NCBI RefSeq assembly: GCF_029784135.1
Contig: NC_073744.1
Location: 12,609,929 to 12,673,928, forward strand
Direction: 5' to 3'
From: Toxorhynchites rutilus septentrionalis
Lineage: Eukaryota; Arthropoda; Insecta; Diptera; Culicidae
DNA length: 64,000 nucleotides
Positions 9,518 to 19,098 of this stretch are shown one piece after another. Position numbers and translations under genes: made by a program. The notes beneath the pieces were generated by a model. It did not search any database and had not been told where the DNA came from. It saw only the letters and a program-made list of their open reading frames with translations. Position 1 is the first letter of the stretch. Each line of letters starts with the position of its first letter.

Positions 9518-10579
9518 ATGGACGGGGACGAGGATATTCCTCTTGATCCGTTTATTGAAATGATAAATATTAACCCATCCCTTGCTCCTTTTCATGCTGA
9601 ATCCCTTTCCCTTTCTATTCCTCAAGGAAATTCCCCATGTTTAGCTTCTGATGTAAATGCTCCACCAATTTCTTCTACTTCAAAAGTCCCTCGATCCAAG
9701 GCTTACCCTGAAGGCAAGACAGGACCATATATCGTTTATTTAAGACCTAAGTCTAAGCCGATTGACGCTTTTAAAATGGCAAAAATCTTGGAAAAAAATT
9801 CAGCAGTTTCCGAGATTACTAAGGTTAATCGAGACAAACTGCGAGTAGTTGTTGTGAGGTTTGCCCAATCAAATGATATTGTTAGGTATGAAGGCTTTAA
9901 AAATGACTATCGTGTCTGCATTCTCTGTCGAGAAGTTGAGATCGACGGAGTGATCACTGGACCGGGTCTCACGGAAGAATGCACAATGCAAGGAGAAGGT
10001 CGCTTCAAAGACTCGTTTATCAAGTCGGTGCAGATTCTGGAAAGCAAGAAATTTCATTCCGTAACTATCAAAGACTCGAAGAAAGTGTATACTCCGTCGG
10101 ACTCGTTTCAGGTCACTTTTGTCGGCTCAGCTCTTCCCGATATTCTAGCCATTGATAAAATTCGTTTACAAGTGCGCCTTTTCATCCCGCGCTCCATGAA
10201 CTGCCTTAAATGTAAGCAATTTTGACACACCTTTTGCTGTGATAAATTACGTTGTGATAACTGCGGACAGGAACATGCCGAAGATGAATGCCCGAAACTG
10301 AAAATTAAATGTATTCATTGCGGTGCAGCTCCACATGACCCATCCGGATGCCCAGCATACAAACAGCGTGCGGAACATATCAAGCGTTCTTTGAAAGAAC
10401 GCTCTAAGCAGTCCTACACTGATATTTTGAAAAAGTATCTACCTAAGACACGGGGAAATTATTTTGCTATTTTGCGCAATGACGAACCTGTTGCAAATAC
10501 TCATAATGCAGAAAGCTTTTGGGCTTCACAAGGAAACCCTGGGAAAAGACAAAGACAATCCATCCCATCTGAGTCTTGA
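9518..10579 (+). pseudogene. ORF1 (gag-like) of the I-clade element, one in-frame stop
   Basis: The frame opens with ATG at 9518 and stays open to TGA at 10223-10225, then continues in the same frame to 10579. The part before the stop ends in the first zinc knuckle (MNCLKCKQF). After it the frame holds further Cys/His motifs (CDNCGQEHAEDECPKL, CIHCGAAPHDPSGCPA) and a basic tail. CCHC knuckles of this type package the element RNA. A single nonsense change in a knuckle is the only break seen in ORF1, about 354 codons in all. Confidence 0.72.
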
Positions 10580-10891
10580 AATACATTAGTGACTCCCCAA
10601 ACTAGAACGCCAATTTCGAAGAAACGCGTGGCAATTGAGCAGAGGCCAGTACCTTCTGGACTACGCTTTCTCTTTTAACCAGAGACCCTCAGGTCCCCCT
10701 ACTACCCAAAGTCCTGAATTGAACCAACCTCCCAAAAATAATTCCAACAATAAAGCCCAATTTTCGTAATCTGAACAACAGGTTCAAACTGGGATGTTAG
10801 CGTTTTCAGTTCTTGTGGGTGGCATTTTAAATTAGACACATTCAAATTTTTAATTCTTAGTTTCAAGTAAGATGCATTCGCCCTTTGTGAG

Positions 10892-11857
10892 TTGTGGCTT
10901 TCTCCAGAGAACGAATTGAACTACCACGATTTCAACCTAATTCGCCTAGATCGTAATGACACGTATGGTGGTGTATTATTGTGGATCCGGAAATGCCACT
11001 TCTTTTCTAGAGTACATTTCCCTCCGACGACAGTAATTGAGGTTGTTGTTGGCCAGACAAAAACCAATGATAGAGATTCCTGTATTGCTTCAATTTATAT
11101 TCCTCCTAGAAATACCGTCATCCGTCATCAGCTCAGATATATTGTCGAAGCATTGCCAGGTCCTTGTTTGATTTTGGGTGATTTCAATTCGCATGGAATG
11201 GGTTGGGGATCAATGTATGATGATACCCGTGCCTCATTGATCTATGATCTGTGCGATAATTTCAACATGACGACTCTAAACACTGGGGAGGCTACTAGGA
11301 TAACAAAACAGCCCGCACGAGATAGCGTTCTAGAACTATCAATTTGCTCGCTTTCTTCATTATTAGATTGCGTATGGAAGGTAATCCAAGACCCCCATAG
11401 TAGTGATCATCTTCCTATACATTTATCTATTGCCAATGATCCATATCCTCGTTATACAGTTGATATTCCGTATGACATAACGAAAAATATCGACGGGATG
11501 AAATTTCGAAAAATAATTTCTGAATTTATTGACTCGGTTCTTGAATTACCTTCTCTCGAAGAATATAATTTCATTTCTGGCTTGATTTATGAGGGCGCTC
11601 TACAAGCCCAAACAACGTGTTCCCACCACTCAATTACGACGCCGTCTTCCATCACCGTGGTGGGATGGTGGGAAGAGTGCTTAAATGTTTATCATGAAAA
11701 ATCGACTGCGTTTAAGGAATTCAGGAAACACGGGACGATGGACTGTTTCCGAACCTATATTGCTCTGGAACACAAACTTAAGAATTCGACTAGAGCAAAG
11801 AAACGTAGGTACTGGCGAGAGAGTACGTCAATGGCCAATCGAAACAGACCGCTATGA
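10892..11857 (+). pseudogene. ORF2 endonuclease part of the I-clade element
   Basis: The open frame of 321 codons contains APE-type endonuclease motifs: GGVLLWIRK, ASIYIPPRN, LILGDFNSHGMGWGS and a terminal SSDHLPI. The GDFN and SDH motifs carry catalytic Asn, Asp and His residues. The start is uncertain because the sequence upstream of 10892 reads as endonuclease in other frames. The linker to the RT ends in stops near 11857. Confidence 0.72.
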
Positions 11858-12082
11858 GCACTCTTTGGGAAACGACTAGGAGAATGCGGGGTCGGAGTAT
11901 TCTGATCGTCGGATCTACAATTTTGCAAGGAAGGTTTACCCAGATTCCGTTCCAGAACAAAATATCGTACGTGACGTTCCGCTTCAAAGCGAATATGAAA
12001 AATTTTCAATGGTAGAATTCTCATTTCCCCTTCTTTCGTGTAATAACTCTGCTCCTGAAGTGGATTAATTAAGTTTAATATA

Positions 12083-12919
12083 TTGGAGAGTCTTCCCGAT
12101 TCTGTCAAAAGACGTATGCTGAACATGTTCAACAAATTTCTAGAGCTAAACATTGTTCTACGCGACTGGAGACAAGTTATGGTTATAGCCATACGAATAC
12201 ACAACAAGCCAGCCTGCAACCACAGTTCATATAGGCCGATCGCAATGCTATCTTGCATTCGTGAATTGCTGGAGAAAATGATTCTTTTTCGTTTAGACAA
12301 ATGCGTTGAAACAAACAATTTACTTTCAGATACGCAATTTGGGTTTAGGAGAGATAAAGGAACGAATGATTGTCTAGCGTTGCTTTCGTGTGAAATTCAA
12401 ATAGCATTCGCTCGTAAAGAACAAATGGCTTCGATCTTCCTTGGTATCAAAGGGGCTTTCGATTTTGTCCCTATTGATATATTATCAGATAAACTTCATA
12501 GTTGTGGACTCTCACCAACTTTAAATAATTATTTGTATAATTTGCTGTCAGAAAAACACATGAGTTTTGCTCATGGAAATTCGGCAGTCTCTCGATTGAG
12601 CTATACGGGCCTACCACAAGGTTCATGTTTGAGTCCCCTATTATACAAATTTTATGTAAATGATATCGACAATTGCCTTTCGGGACATTGCACGCTACGA
12701 CAAATTGCAGATGACGGAATGGTTTCCATTAGGGTATTCTCCTCCGTCAATCTGCAAAGGCTATTACAGGATAGTTTGGACAATTTGTCCACATGTGCTA
12801 TTAAGCTGGATATCGAATTCTCTACGCAGAAAACAGAGATGGTAGTTTTTTTTTCTAAAAAGCACAACCTCGCAAAATTTTACGCTTCATTTATCCGGCA
12901 AAACAATAGCCCACTCTAG
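12083..12919 (+). pseudogene. ORF2 reverse transcriptase part of the I-clade element
   Basis: RT motifs appear in order: YRPIAMLSCIRELLEKMI, DTQFGFRRDKGTNDCL, LGIKGAFDFVPIDIL, LPQGSCLSPLLYKFYVNDI, and QIADDG, in which the paired catalytic Asp residues are kept although the preceding aromatic has become Ile. The frame is the same as the endonuclease segment but is separated from it by stops and ends prematurely at 12919. Downstream, recognisable C-terminal sequence resumes only near 14064. Confidence 0.75.
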
Positions 12920-14063
12920 GAATTTCAAATATCTTGGCAGCTATTTCGGATCTACATGTACCTGAGGGAGACATTGCGTAACTGAAAACAGAAATATGTA
13001 TAGAGAATCAACCTGCTCAAGACAATAACTGGAACATGGTGGGGTGCCCATCCAGGAGACCTCATAAGTTCTACTAAACAACGATATTATCGGTCCTCGA
13101 GTACGGTAGTTTTTGCTTCCGAACGGCAGCTAAGACTCATATTCTAACGATGGAGCGAATACAATATCGTTGCTTGCGTATTGCTCTGAGTTGCATGCAA
13201 TCGACTCATCCGATGGGTCTTGAGGTTGTGGGCCTCTTCGATTTATAGAATTATCATACAGATATCTCATCCGTTGTAAGATTATGAATCCATTGGTAAT
13301 TGATAATTTCGAAGAACTTCTTCAATTGAATCCAGAGTCAAGATTCACCACCTTATATGTTGAGTTCCGTTCACAAGGATTGCAACCTTCGCCAAGCAGA
13401 ATAAACCAAGACTGTCTATCCTGCCCATGATTGCATAGGAGACGTAATCACCAACACCATTAGTGTTGGGAAAACGCATTTTTGTTTTTTTTTGTTTACA
13501 AGCGTGAAATAATCTGCCCAATTGAAGGATATTATCGAAAAAAGGGGGGCCTAGGAGATTTTGCGGATTAAAACATATTTTTCCATTTGGAAAATGCTTG
13601 CGTCTATTTATGCGGACCTTCAATCGTTTCAATGAACATTTGTTCGCATAGGTAGACGTAATCATCTAGTTGCTCTGTCTGTAGCGTTACAAACTAACAT
13701 TTCCGATAACAGTCAAGAAGTTTCTGTCGATAGTTTCAGTTGTTGTCGGATAGAATCAAATAGGTTTGGAAGAAATTTAGTGAAATGTCTGGAAAAGGTG
13801 CTCTGGATTTGTTGCGAGTCTATGATAGTACTTTTTTCGAACTTCTGTGATTTCGCTGTAAATTTCAATTTAACCATGCATCAAGAAATACGTGATATTC
13901 CAGAACATACACGTTTTGTGGTTATCCCACGGATGTTTCGTTAGTTAAGCTCGGGGCCTTGAAAGGCGTCATTTTTAAGCGACAAATAACCTATCATTAA
14001 TTTTTTTGTACTCCTCGTAGTTACGTACTCTCCGATTGGCAACACAATTGGAGTGAAAATAAT

Positions 14064-14300
14064 ATGGGTCGCTGGTTACATACAATTATTCCCAACCTAA
14101 CGATGAGCGCATGGTTCAAAGGATTGAATGTAGGTCGGAACTTCATTCGCGTGATGTCCCGTCTCATGCCTAATCATTACTTGTTAGATGCACATCTGTT
14201 GGCACATCTCTGGTTGGGATCGTTGATAGTAATATTTGCGTTTGTGGTGATGGTTACCATGACATCGAGCCTGGTTCTGTATAAACTTTCATTCTGCCAG
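14064..14300 (+). pseudogene. C-terminal end of I-clade ORF2
   Basis: The frame reads GRWLHTIIPNL, AWFKGLNVGRNFIRVMSRL and NHYLLDAHLL, then a frameshift leads to a Cys-rich segment (CVCGDGYHDIE) in the next frame. This is the post-RNase-H tail common to I-clade ORF2 proteins. Between 12920 and 14063 only scattered, stop-ridden remnants of the RNase H region can be expected; I could not read a domain. Confidence 0.55.
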
Positions 14301-14545
14301 GGCTCATCCATCGGATTCACGCAGGGCACTAGGAAGGCAATCTGACTTACCGGTTAGAGACATCTTAGCTAGTCGCGACCTCAACCTTATGCTTTCTCTT
14401 TACCAATTGATATCACTGTTTGATTCCTTCCCTCCTCACTCGCTCCATCCTAGTCATAAATCCTAATCCTGTCCGATCAATCTAGTGTTAGATTTAGTTA
14501 TTATTAAATTGTTAGTCTTAATTATATAGAAAATAAGTTATATTT

Positions 14546-16310
14546 GAACCCTCTACAACCTAACCCCGCCTTTAAAAGGGTTTCACGGATTTTCTTTTTT
14601 AAATTATTAAGACATTATTTCCCATGTTCACCCACACTAACACGTCTTCAAAATACTATCATCTATCATACAAACAAATTGGTTTTATGTTGGCTGGTTT
14701 ATACTAGGCAGTGCCACAAATTATCAAAATCTGTTCACGAATGAAGACATTAGCTTTTTCCCAGTGTCGGATGAATTTTCTTCTGTTGAAACTCAACGCC
14801 ATATCTGTCATAATGAGTATAAGACAAGAGTCGAGACGCGTGAACTTTGTCTGATATATTGAACGAATAGAGCATGAACGAATTTCGGAAAGCCTGCATT
14901 TAGGCACTTTCATTACTGTCAATAATTTCAGGTGATTATCACGAACGTTTAGTTGATCCTCATCGCTTGCAGTGAATTTTTATTGAAAACGTGTTTGATT
15001 TCCATATTTAGAAACAAAGGAATCCGGAGAAGACAACATTAGCTTTCGTTGAGCGGTGACCGTTGTGCGGTGTTGAGCGGTTGAGCGACATCTTGCGTTG
15101 AACGGCGTTGAGCGTTCCGTTTCCGCTTCCGTTTCTTTTTCTTTTTTATACTGTATTATAATGACTTTCAACACCTTTTTGGCTGGCTTGTCACTTCCAT
15201 TTTTGGAAGAATGTCGGGAGTGAGATTTCAACTCGCGATCTTTACCGTGAAGGGTACGGTCCGTTCCCGTTTTCGTTTCCGCTTTATTTGATCTTTTACT
15301 ATCGCCATTTCGCTCTAACACGATCTTAGTTTCTAACACTTTCTTTATCTAACACCATTTTCGGTCTCCTAGGGCGGTTTTCAATGCACCGGAAGCCACC
15401 GGAATACGATATTCGACTTCCGCTGTTTAAGCCCTTCCATCCAATACCCATATCGTAGGGGTTTTATATGACAGCTAGTCATTTATAGCCAGTATCATTA
15501 AACCGGAAATCAAAACAAGATTATGTTCGTTTTTCGCTCGTCTGTTATTGTCACTCATTGCCCATATAATTGGGGTGTACGCCATTTCTGGCCAATCGGG
15601 AGTAGATTCATAAAATATAGCTAGAGTTATACCATACATTTCATTGCCAATGTCGCCAAAAACAAGAATTTTGTATAATAAATGGCTATCCTTTACCATT
15701 AATCGATTTTACTCTCAATTAGTTGACTTTGAATTTTATGCTTTGATTTTCACTAACACGCAATGATATTCAATTTCGACGTTACGAATATCATGGCGAA
15801 AATGAATATACAAGTGAAAAATGAACTTTATGGCAAGCTGATGTTGATGTTCATTGCACTGGTGTTCATTGATAGTGTTGTTCCATATTTATCGACTCTC
15901 GCTTGAGCAGTAGGTTGTCAATACAAGGCAGGCTGAAATTCGCCGTATTTGAATGCCGTGAACGTGAATATTTTCGGCACTGATGCTAGGAGTATTTTAT
16001 GTCGAATGTCGGGAATGCGACATAAAAGAGAAAAAAAAAATTATTTCGATTTCGGTCGCGCACTCCAAACGAAAAACAAACACACTTTTTGAACATTTCA
16101 TTGGTGGAAAAATTATTCGGTAAGTTTATTTTGATTAGTATTTTACGTTCGACATCACGTTTTGTTGTTATGGTAACAAAGAATTGCAGTTTTTCGGTAA
16201 AAACCCCAAACCGCCTTGAGGCGATGTTGGGTAGTGTAACCTACTGGAAATTAACATCGGATACAGCTATTTTGCAGAAATTAAGTCTATTTTTGTGTTT
16301 TTTATAGGTT
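14546..16310. other. Repeat-derived spacer, no gene recognised
   Basis: AT-rich sequence with low-complexity open frames on the - strand (14980-15339 Lys/Thr/Glu-rich; 15475-15699) that match no domain I know. Near 15430 is the phrase ATACCCATATCGTAGGGGTT, similar to the repeat at 23760. The 15-bp string CCTAACCCCGCCTTT occurs at 14559 and again at 16919, bracketing this spacer and the piggyBac-like remnant. Confidence 0.45.
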
Positions 16311-16315
16311 TGTGT

Positions 16316-16960
16316 TCCAGCACGGTATGGGGACATGACGAAGTAGATCCTGAAGACGACTTCGGGAGCGATTTTGAATACTACAATGACAAGAAAATTG
16401 AAGAACAAAAAAAAGATGCCACTAAAAAGCTGAGATCGGAGAACAGTCAAATGTGTCAGGCCTACTTGTAGAACCCGGAAAGTTCACTGGAACCACTGAC
16501 AAAACTAATCCGAAGTCTACTGAATTTAAAAACATAAAAAATCGGATTTTTCTTGGAATCCTCATTTAAATATTCATTTACCGAACTTTCGGACTGAGGT
16601 TACGAAATCCTATGAAGCCCAGATATTTTGTAAAACTCCCGGTCGCCCATGTATGATCAACACAAAGAAACCATCCACTTCAAAGCGACGGTATGTTCCA
16701 CCCTCTGATGTCAAGCTAATAGGATGGATCATTTACCAGATACTCCGGAAAGAGGACTTGCAAAAATCCGAGATGCACAGCGGAAACGCAAGTCATATAT
16801 CTTCAATGCGACATCAATTTGTACCTGCAACCGAATCAGAATTGTTTTCAAGCTTTCCATCATAAGGAATAACTACTATGAGCAGTTCAATAAAAACATG
16901 ATTTTTTTCGACGAGATACCTAACCCCGCCTTTTGGCGGATTACTGGTTTTTTGGTATAA
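16316..16960 (+). pseudogene. piggyBac-like transposase remnant
   Basis: After a splice-like CAG (16318) one frame reads an acidic piece, HDEVDPEDDFGSDFEYYND, typical of piggyBac N-termini. From about 16640 a Pro/Ser/Lys-rich linker (KKPSTSKRRYVPPSDVK) is followed, across a frameshift, by the C-terminal Cys/His end (LYLQPNQNCFQAFH), which matches the Cys-rich zinc ribbon closing piggyBac transposases. The catalytic centre is absent. TTAA, the piggyBac target, lies at 16977-16980 and 14572-14575, but the termini do not pair cleanly. Confidence 0.5.
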
Positions 16961-17120
16961 ATAAAAAATCCGTGATTTAAAAAAATGTCGTTATGTTTTT
17001 TTCGATTTTCTCATCAATAATATGATCTACTATAGTTTTTTTCACGCAAATAAAAAAATTTGGTTTTGAGGGTTAAATAAGCATACATCTCATACTAACC
17101 GGTATAATGTTTAGTTTCAG

Positions 17121-17506
17121 ATTTTGAATCATATCTGGGCTCTCTGGAGCCTCTGTTGATGAAAAGAACTGTGATCACGATGGAGAACCAGGTGTTGGAT
17201 TTTGTACCAGGCCAACGGGGAACCCAGCTGTTGCGGATCGATGGCCACTGCTATGCCAAAAACAACAAACAGAACAACACAACCTATTGGGTGTGCCGGA
17301 CGCGAGTGCATCATCGGGCCTGCAACGCTCGGGCTGTGACTACGTTACAAAGCAACGGATTGCACCGGATTCTCATCACCAATCCAGTTCACATTCACGA
17401 GCCCATCCAACGGAACCGCTCAAGCTCGAAAGCTCGCACTAGAAACGTGGTGCCCAAAACGACGTTGGTGGAGGAAATTTATGCGTTGCCATTTGAAGCA
17501 GATTGA
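17121..17506 (+). CDS. mod(mdg4): FLYWCH module 8, alternative terminal exon
   Basis: The acceptor TTTAGTTTCAG ends at 17120. AT precedes codon 17123, and TGA is at 17504-17506 (127 residues). A leader of about 27 residues precedes FVPGQRGTQLLRIDGHCYA. The zinc core is TYWVCRTRVHHRACNARA, with one extra residue between the two Cys compared with modules 3-7, and the end is HIHEP. The tail is rich in Arg, Ser and Lys (RNRSSSKARTRN). AATAAA lies at 17507-17512, starting at the base after the stop. Module 9 shares the two-Cys spacing and gene structure, so the two look like an old tandem pair. Confidence 0.82.
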
Positions 17507-17621
17507 AATAAATTGAAACCCTTTTCGGAATGCGGCAATTTTCAACTTAATCATAGCACCTGCGCACCTGCTTTCACAGCAGTGAATTGAAGCTACAAAG
17601 TTCTGTTTTTTTTTGTTTCAG

Positions 17622-18025
17622 ATCTACACCCACTGATTGAATTCGCGCTGTCGGCAACACCATCGCCTATTCCCCAAACCCGCCGATCACACAAGTCGGC
17701 AAAGCGAGCTCCTCCCAAAACGAAACCTTTTGTGCTAGACGACCAACCGCTAGTGCTGTACGAATCGCAACGCGGAAAGTACCTTTTAGTGCTCGAAAAT
17801 TTCACGTTCTCTAAAAACAACACCGTCGGTGATACGACCTACTGGGCATGTCGTGTTGTCACTAACCATGTCCAGTGCAAGGCACGTGCTAATACCACCC
17901 AGAAAACAAACGGTCTCTTCAGGATCATGCTCAGCAACGCTGAGCACAATCACTTGCCCAAAGTGTCTAGCAAAACGCTCGTGCAGTCGAGTAGCGATCC
18001 AAATGTGTTTTATATGAAAAGTTAA
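17622..18025 (+). CDS. mod(mdg4): FLYWCH module 9, terminal exon with long basic leader
   Basis: The acceptor TTTTTTTTGTTTCAG ends at 17621. AT precedes codon 17624, and TAA is at 18023-18025 (133 residues). The leader of about 45 residues is Pro- and Lys/Arg-rich (RRSHKSAKRAPPKTKP), a possible nuclear localisation or nucleic-acid-binding stretch. The domain follows: YESQRGKYLLVLENFTFSK, TYWACRVVTNHVQCKARA, EHNHLP. AATAAA is at 18031-18036. Module 10 begins 115 bp after the stop. Confidence 0.82.
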
Positions 18026-18140
18026 CGCATAATAAAACTCGCGATAGCGTTGTGCATCTCTCGAACACAAATGCGTTGTTTTCGTTCATTCTCCATCTAC
18101 AGAGTACCAAACAAAACTGACCAGATTCTTTTTCTTCCAG

Positions 18141-18445
18141 TTCCAGCAAAACCAACATCGAATTTAGCCGCCAATTGGAGAAAAACGACGACTAACAAAA
18201 AGCAGCGCTCCAAACCGCTGAACGTCGGGGCGATTATGATGCAACCCTGTGAGCAGCTGTATCTGGTGCCATGCGTCCTGGGCGGAATGAAGGCCAATTA
18301 CCGTGGGCACTACTTTGATTATCATTACACCAACAAAGGGTGCAAAATATATCGTTGCGTGGAATGCATCACACAACAGTGCGAGGCCCGAATTCTGGTG
18401 TACTGCTCCAAAGCATTCCCAATTTGTGATGTGCACACGCATTGA
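18141..18445 (+). CDS. mod(mdg4): FLYWCH module 10, degenerate domain
   Basis: The acceptor TCTTTTTCTTCCAG ends at 18140. TT precedes codon 18143, and TGA is at 18443-18445 (100 residues). The leader is basic (WRKTTTNKKQRSKPL). The fold is recognisable but altered: the usual Trp-x-Cys is Tyr-Arg-Cys (KIYRCVECITQQCEARI), an extra Cys sits three residues later, and the sequence stops directly after the final His-Thr-His. A similar Trp-less core occurs in module 11, so the two form a divergent pair. AATAAA is at 18475-18480. Confidence 0.75.
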
Positions 18446-18593
18446 ACGAGATCCGCACCACTTTTGTAGATTAAAATAAACGACGATTTTTGATTTTTTT
18501 TTATGTATCATTGTTTTGTTTCCGTTAATGAAATTTGTTGAAGTCTTTCTTCGGTAATCGTTTATGACTAATGGGTGTTATTTTTTTTTGCAG

Positions 18594-18716
18594 ACAAACC
18601 CATAACCGATGACTATCGTAATCATCCGGCTGACTTTGAGCTACCTGATCCGATCCGGCCGGGGGTCTCTACAATCAACAGTCATCGACCGATTGAAAAA
18701 ATTAATGCAGTTGATG
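18594..18716 (+). CDS. mod(mdg4): Symmetric cassette exon inside the terminal-exon array
   Basis: After TTTTTTTTTGCAG (18593) two bases (AC) precede the first codon, as in all modules. The 123-base stretch stays open and ends at a strong donor, GATG|GTGAGTG, after 18716. Acceptor and donor are both phase 1, so the exon adds 41 codons without changing frame and could splice to any downstream module. The nearest is module 11, 8.5 kb away past a retrotransposon. The encoded peptide (DDYRNHPADFELPDPIRPG) is acidic and Pro-rich with no known domain. It is called from splice signals and phase only. Confidence 0.5.
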
Positions 18717-19098
18717 GTGAGTGTTTCAAATCCAAAGTTTTATATTCATAAAATCCATTCAACAATGGTCGTTTGAGACTGTATGACATATGCGGCGGTT
18801 TTGAACGGAATGTTTCCCGAGAGAAAAATGAATCATCGAGCGCAGATATGAACGTTGAACGACTAGCCTTTAAAAAATATTATTTTTAACAAAAGTCGTT
18901 GGTGTAATTTTGATTATTGGAGTTACAGAAACTCCAATCTTCAAGAATTATTTTTTCCGTTCTTCCGTTTTCCAGAAAATAACAAAAAAAAAAAATATAA
19001 ATCGCCAAATAAAAACATTAGTTGAAACCTTCATTTTTATTCTTGTAGGAGGTTCGATCCATTGGATTTTTTTTGGCAGACTTATCTCACTTCTTAAC
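18717..19098. other. Intron sequence 5' of the R4-like retrotransposon
   Basis: Non-coding, AT-rich sequence. It holds only the donor of the cassette exon at its left end and a poly-A/poly-T-rich stretch near 18990. Confidence 0.5.

Larger units (their letters stand above)
9290..14545 (+). mobile_element. Decayed I-clade (I/Jockey superfamily) non-LTR retrotransposon
   Basis: The order is 5' UTR (about 9290-9517), ORF1 with zinc knuckles (9518-10579), and ORF2 with apurinic endonuclease (10892-11857), reverse transcriptase (12083-12919) and a C-terminal region with Cys-rich motif (about 14064-14300), then an AT-rich 3' end near 14545. ORF1 followed by an APE-type endonuclease and RT is the I/Jockey plan. 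The ORF1 phrases VEIDGV and LTEECTM and the ORF2 C-terminal VMSRLMPNHYLLDAHL resemble insect I-clade elements as I remember them. The exact ends are uncertain. Stops and frameshifts show it is inactive. Confidence 0.7.

Noticed and set aside
14980..15339. 119-codon Lys/Glu/Thr-rich frame on the - strand
   Set aside because: Low complexity composition arising from purine-rich repeats (GTTTCCG, GTTGAGCG); no domain.
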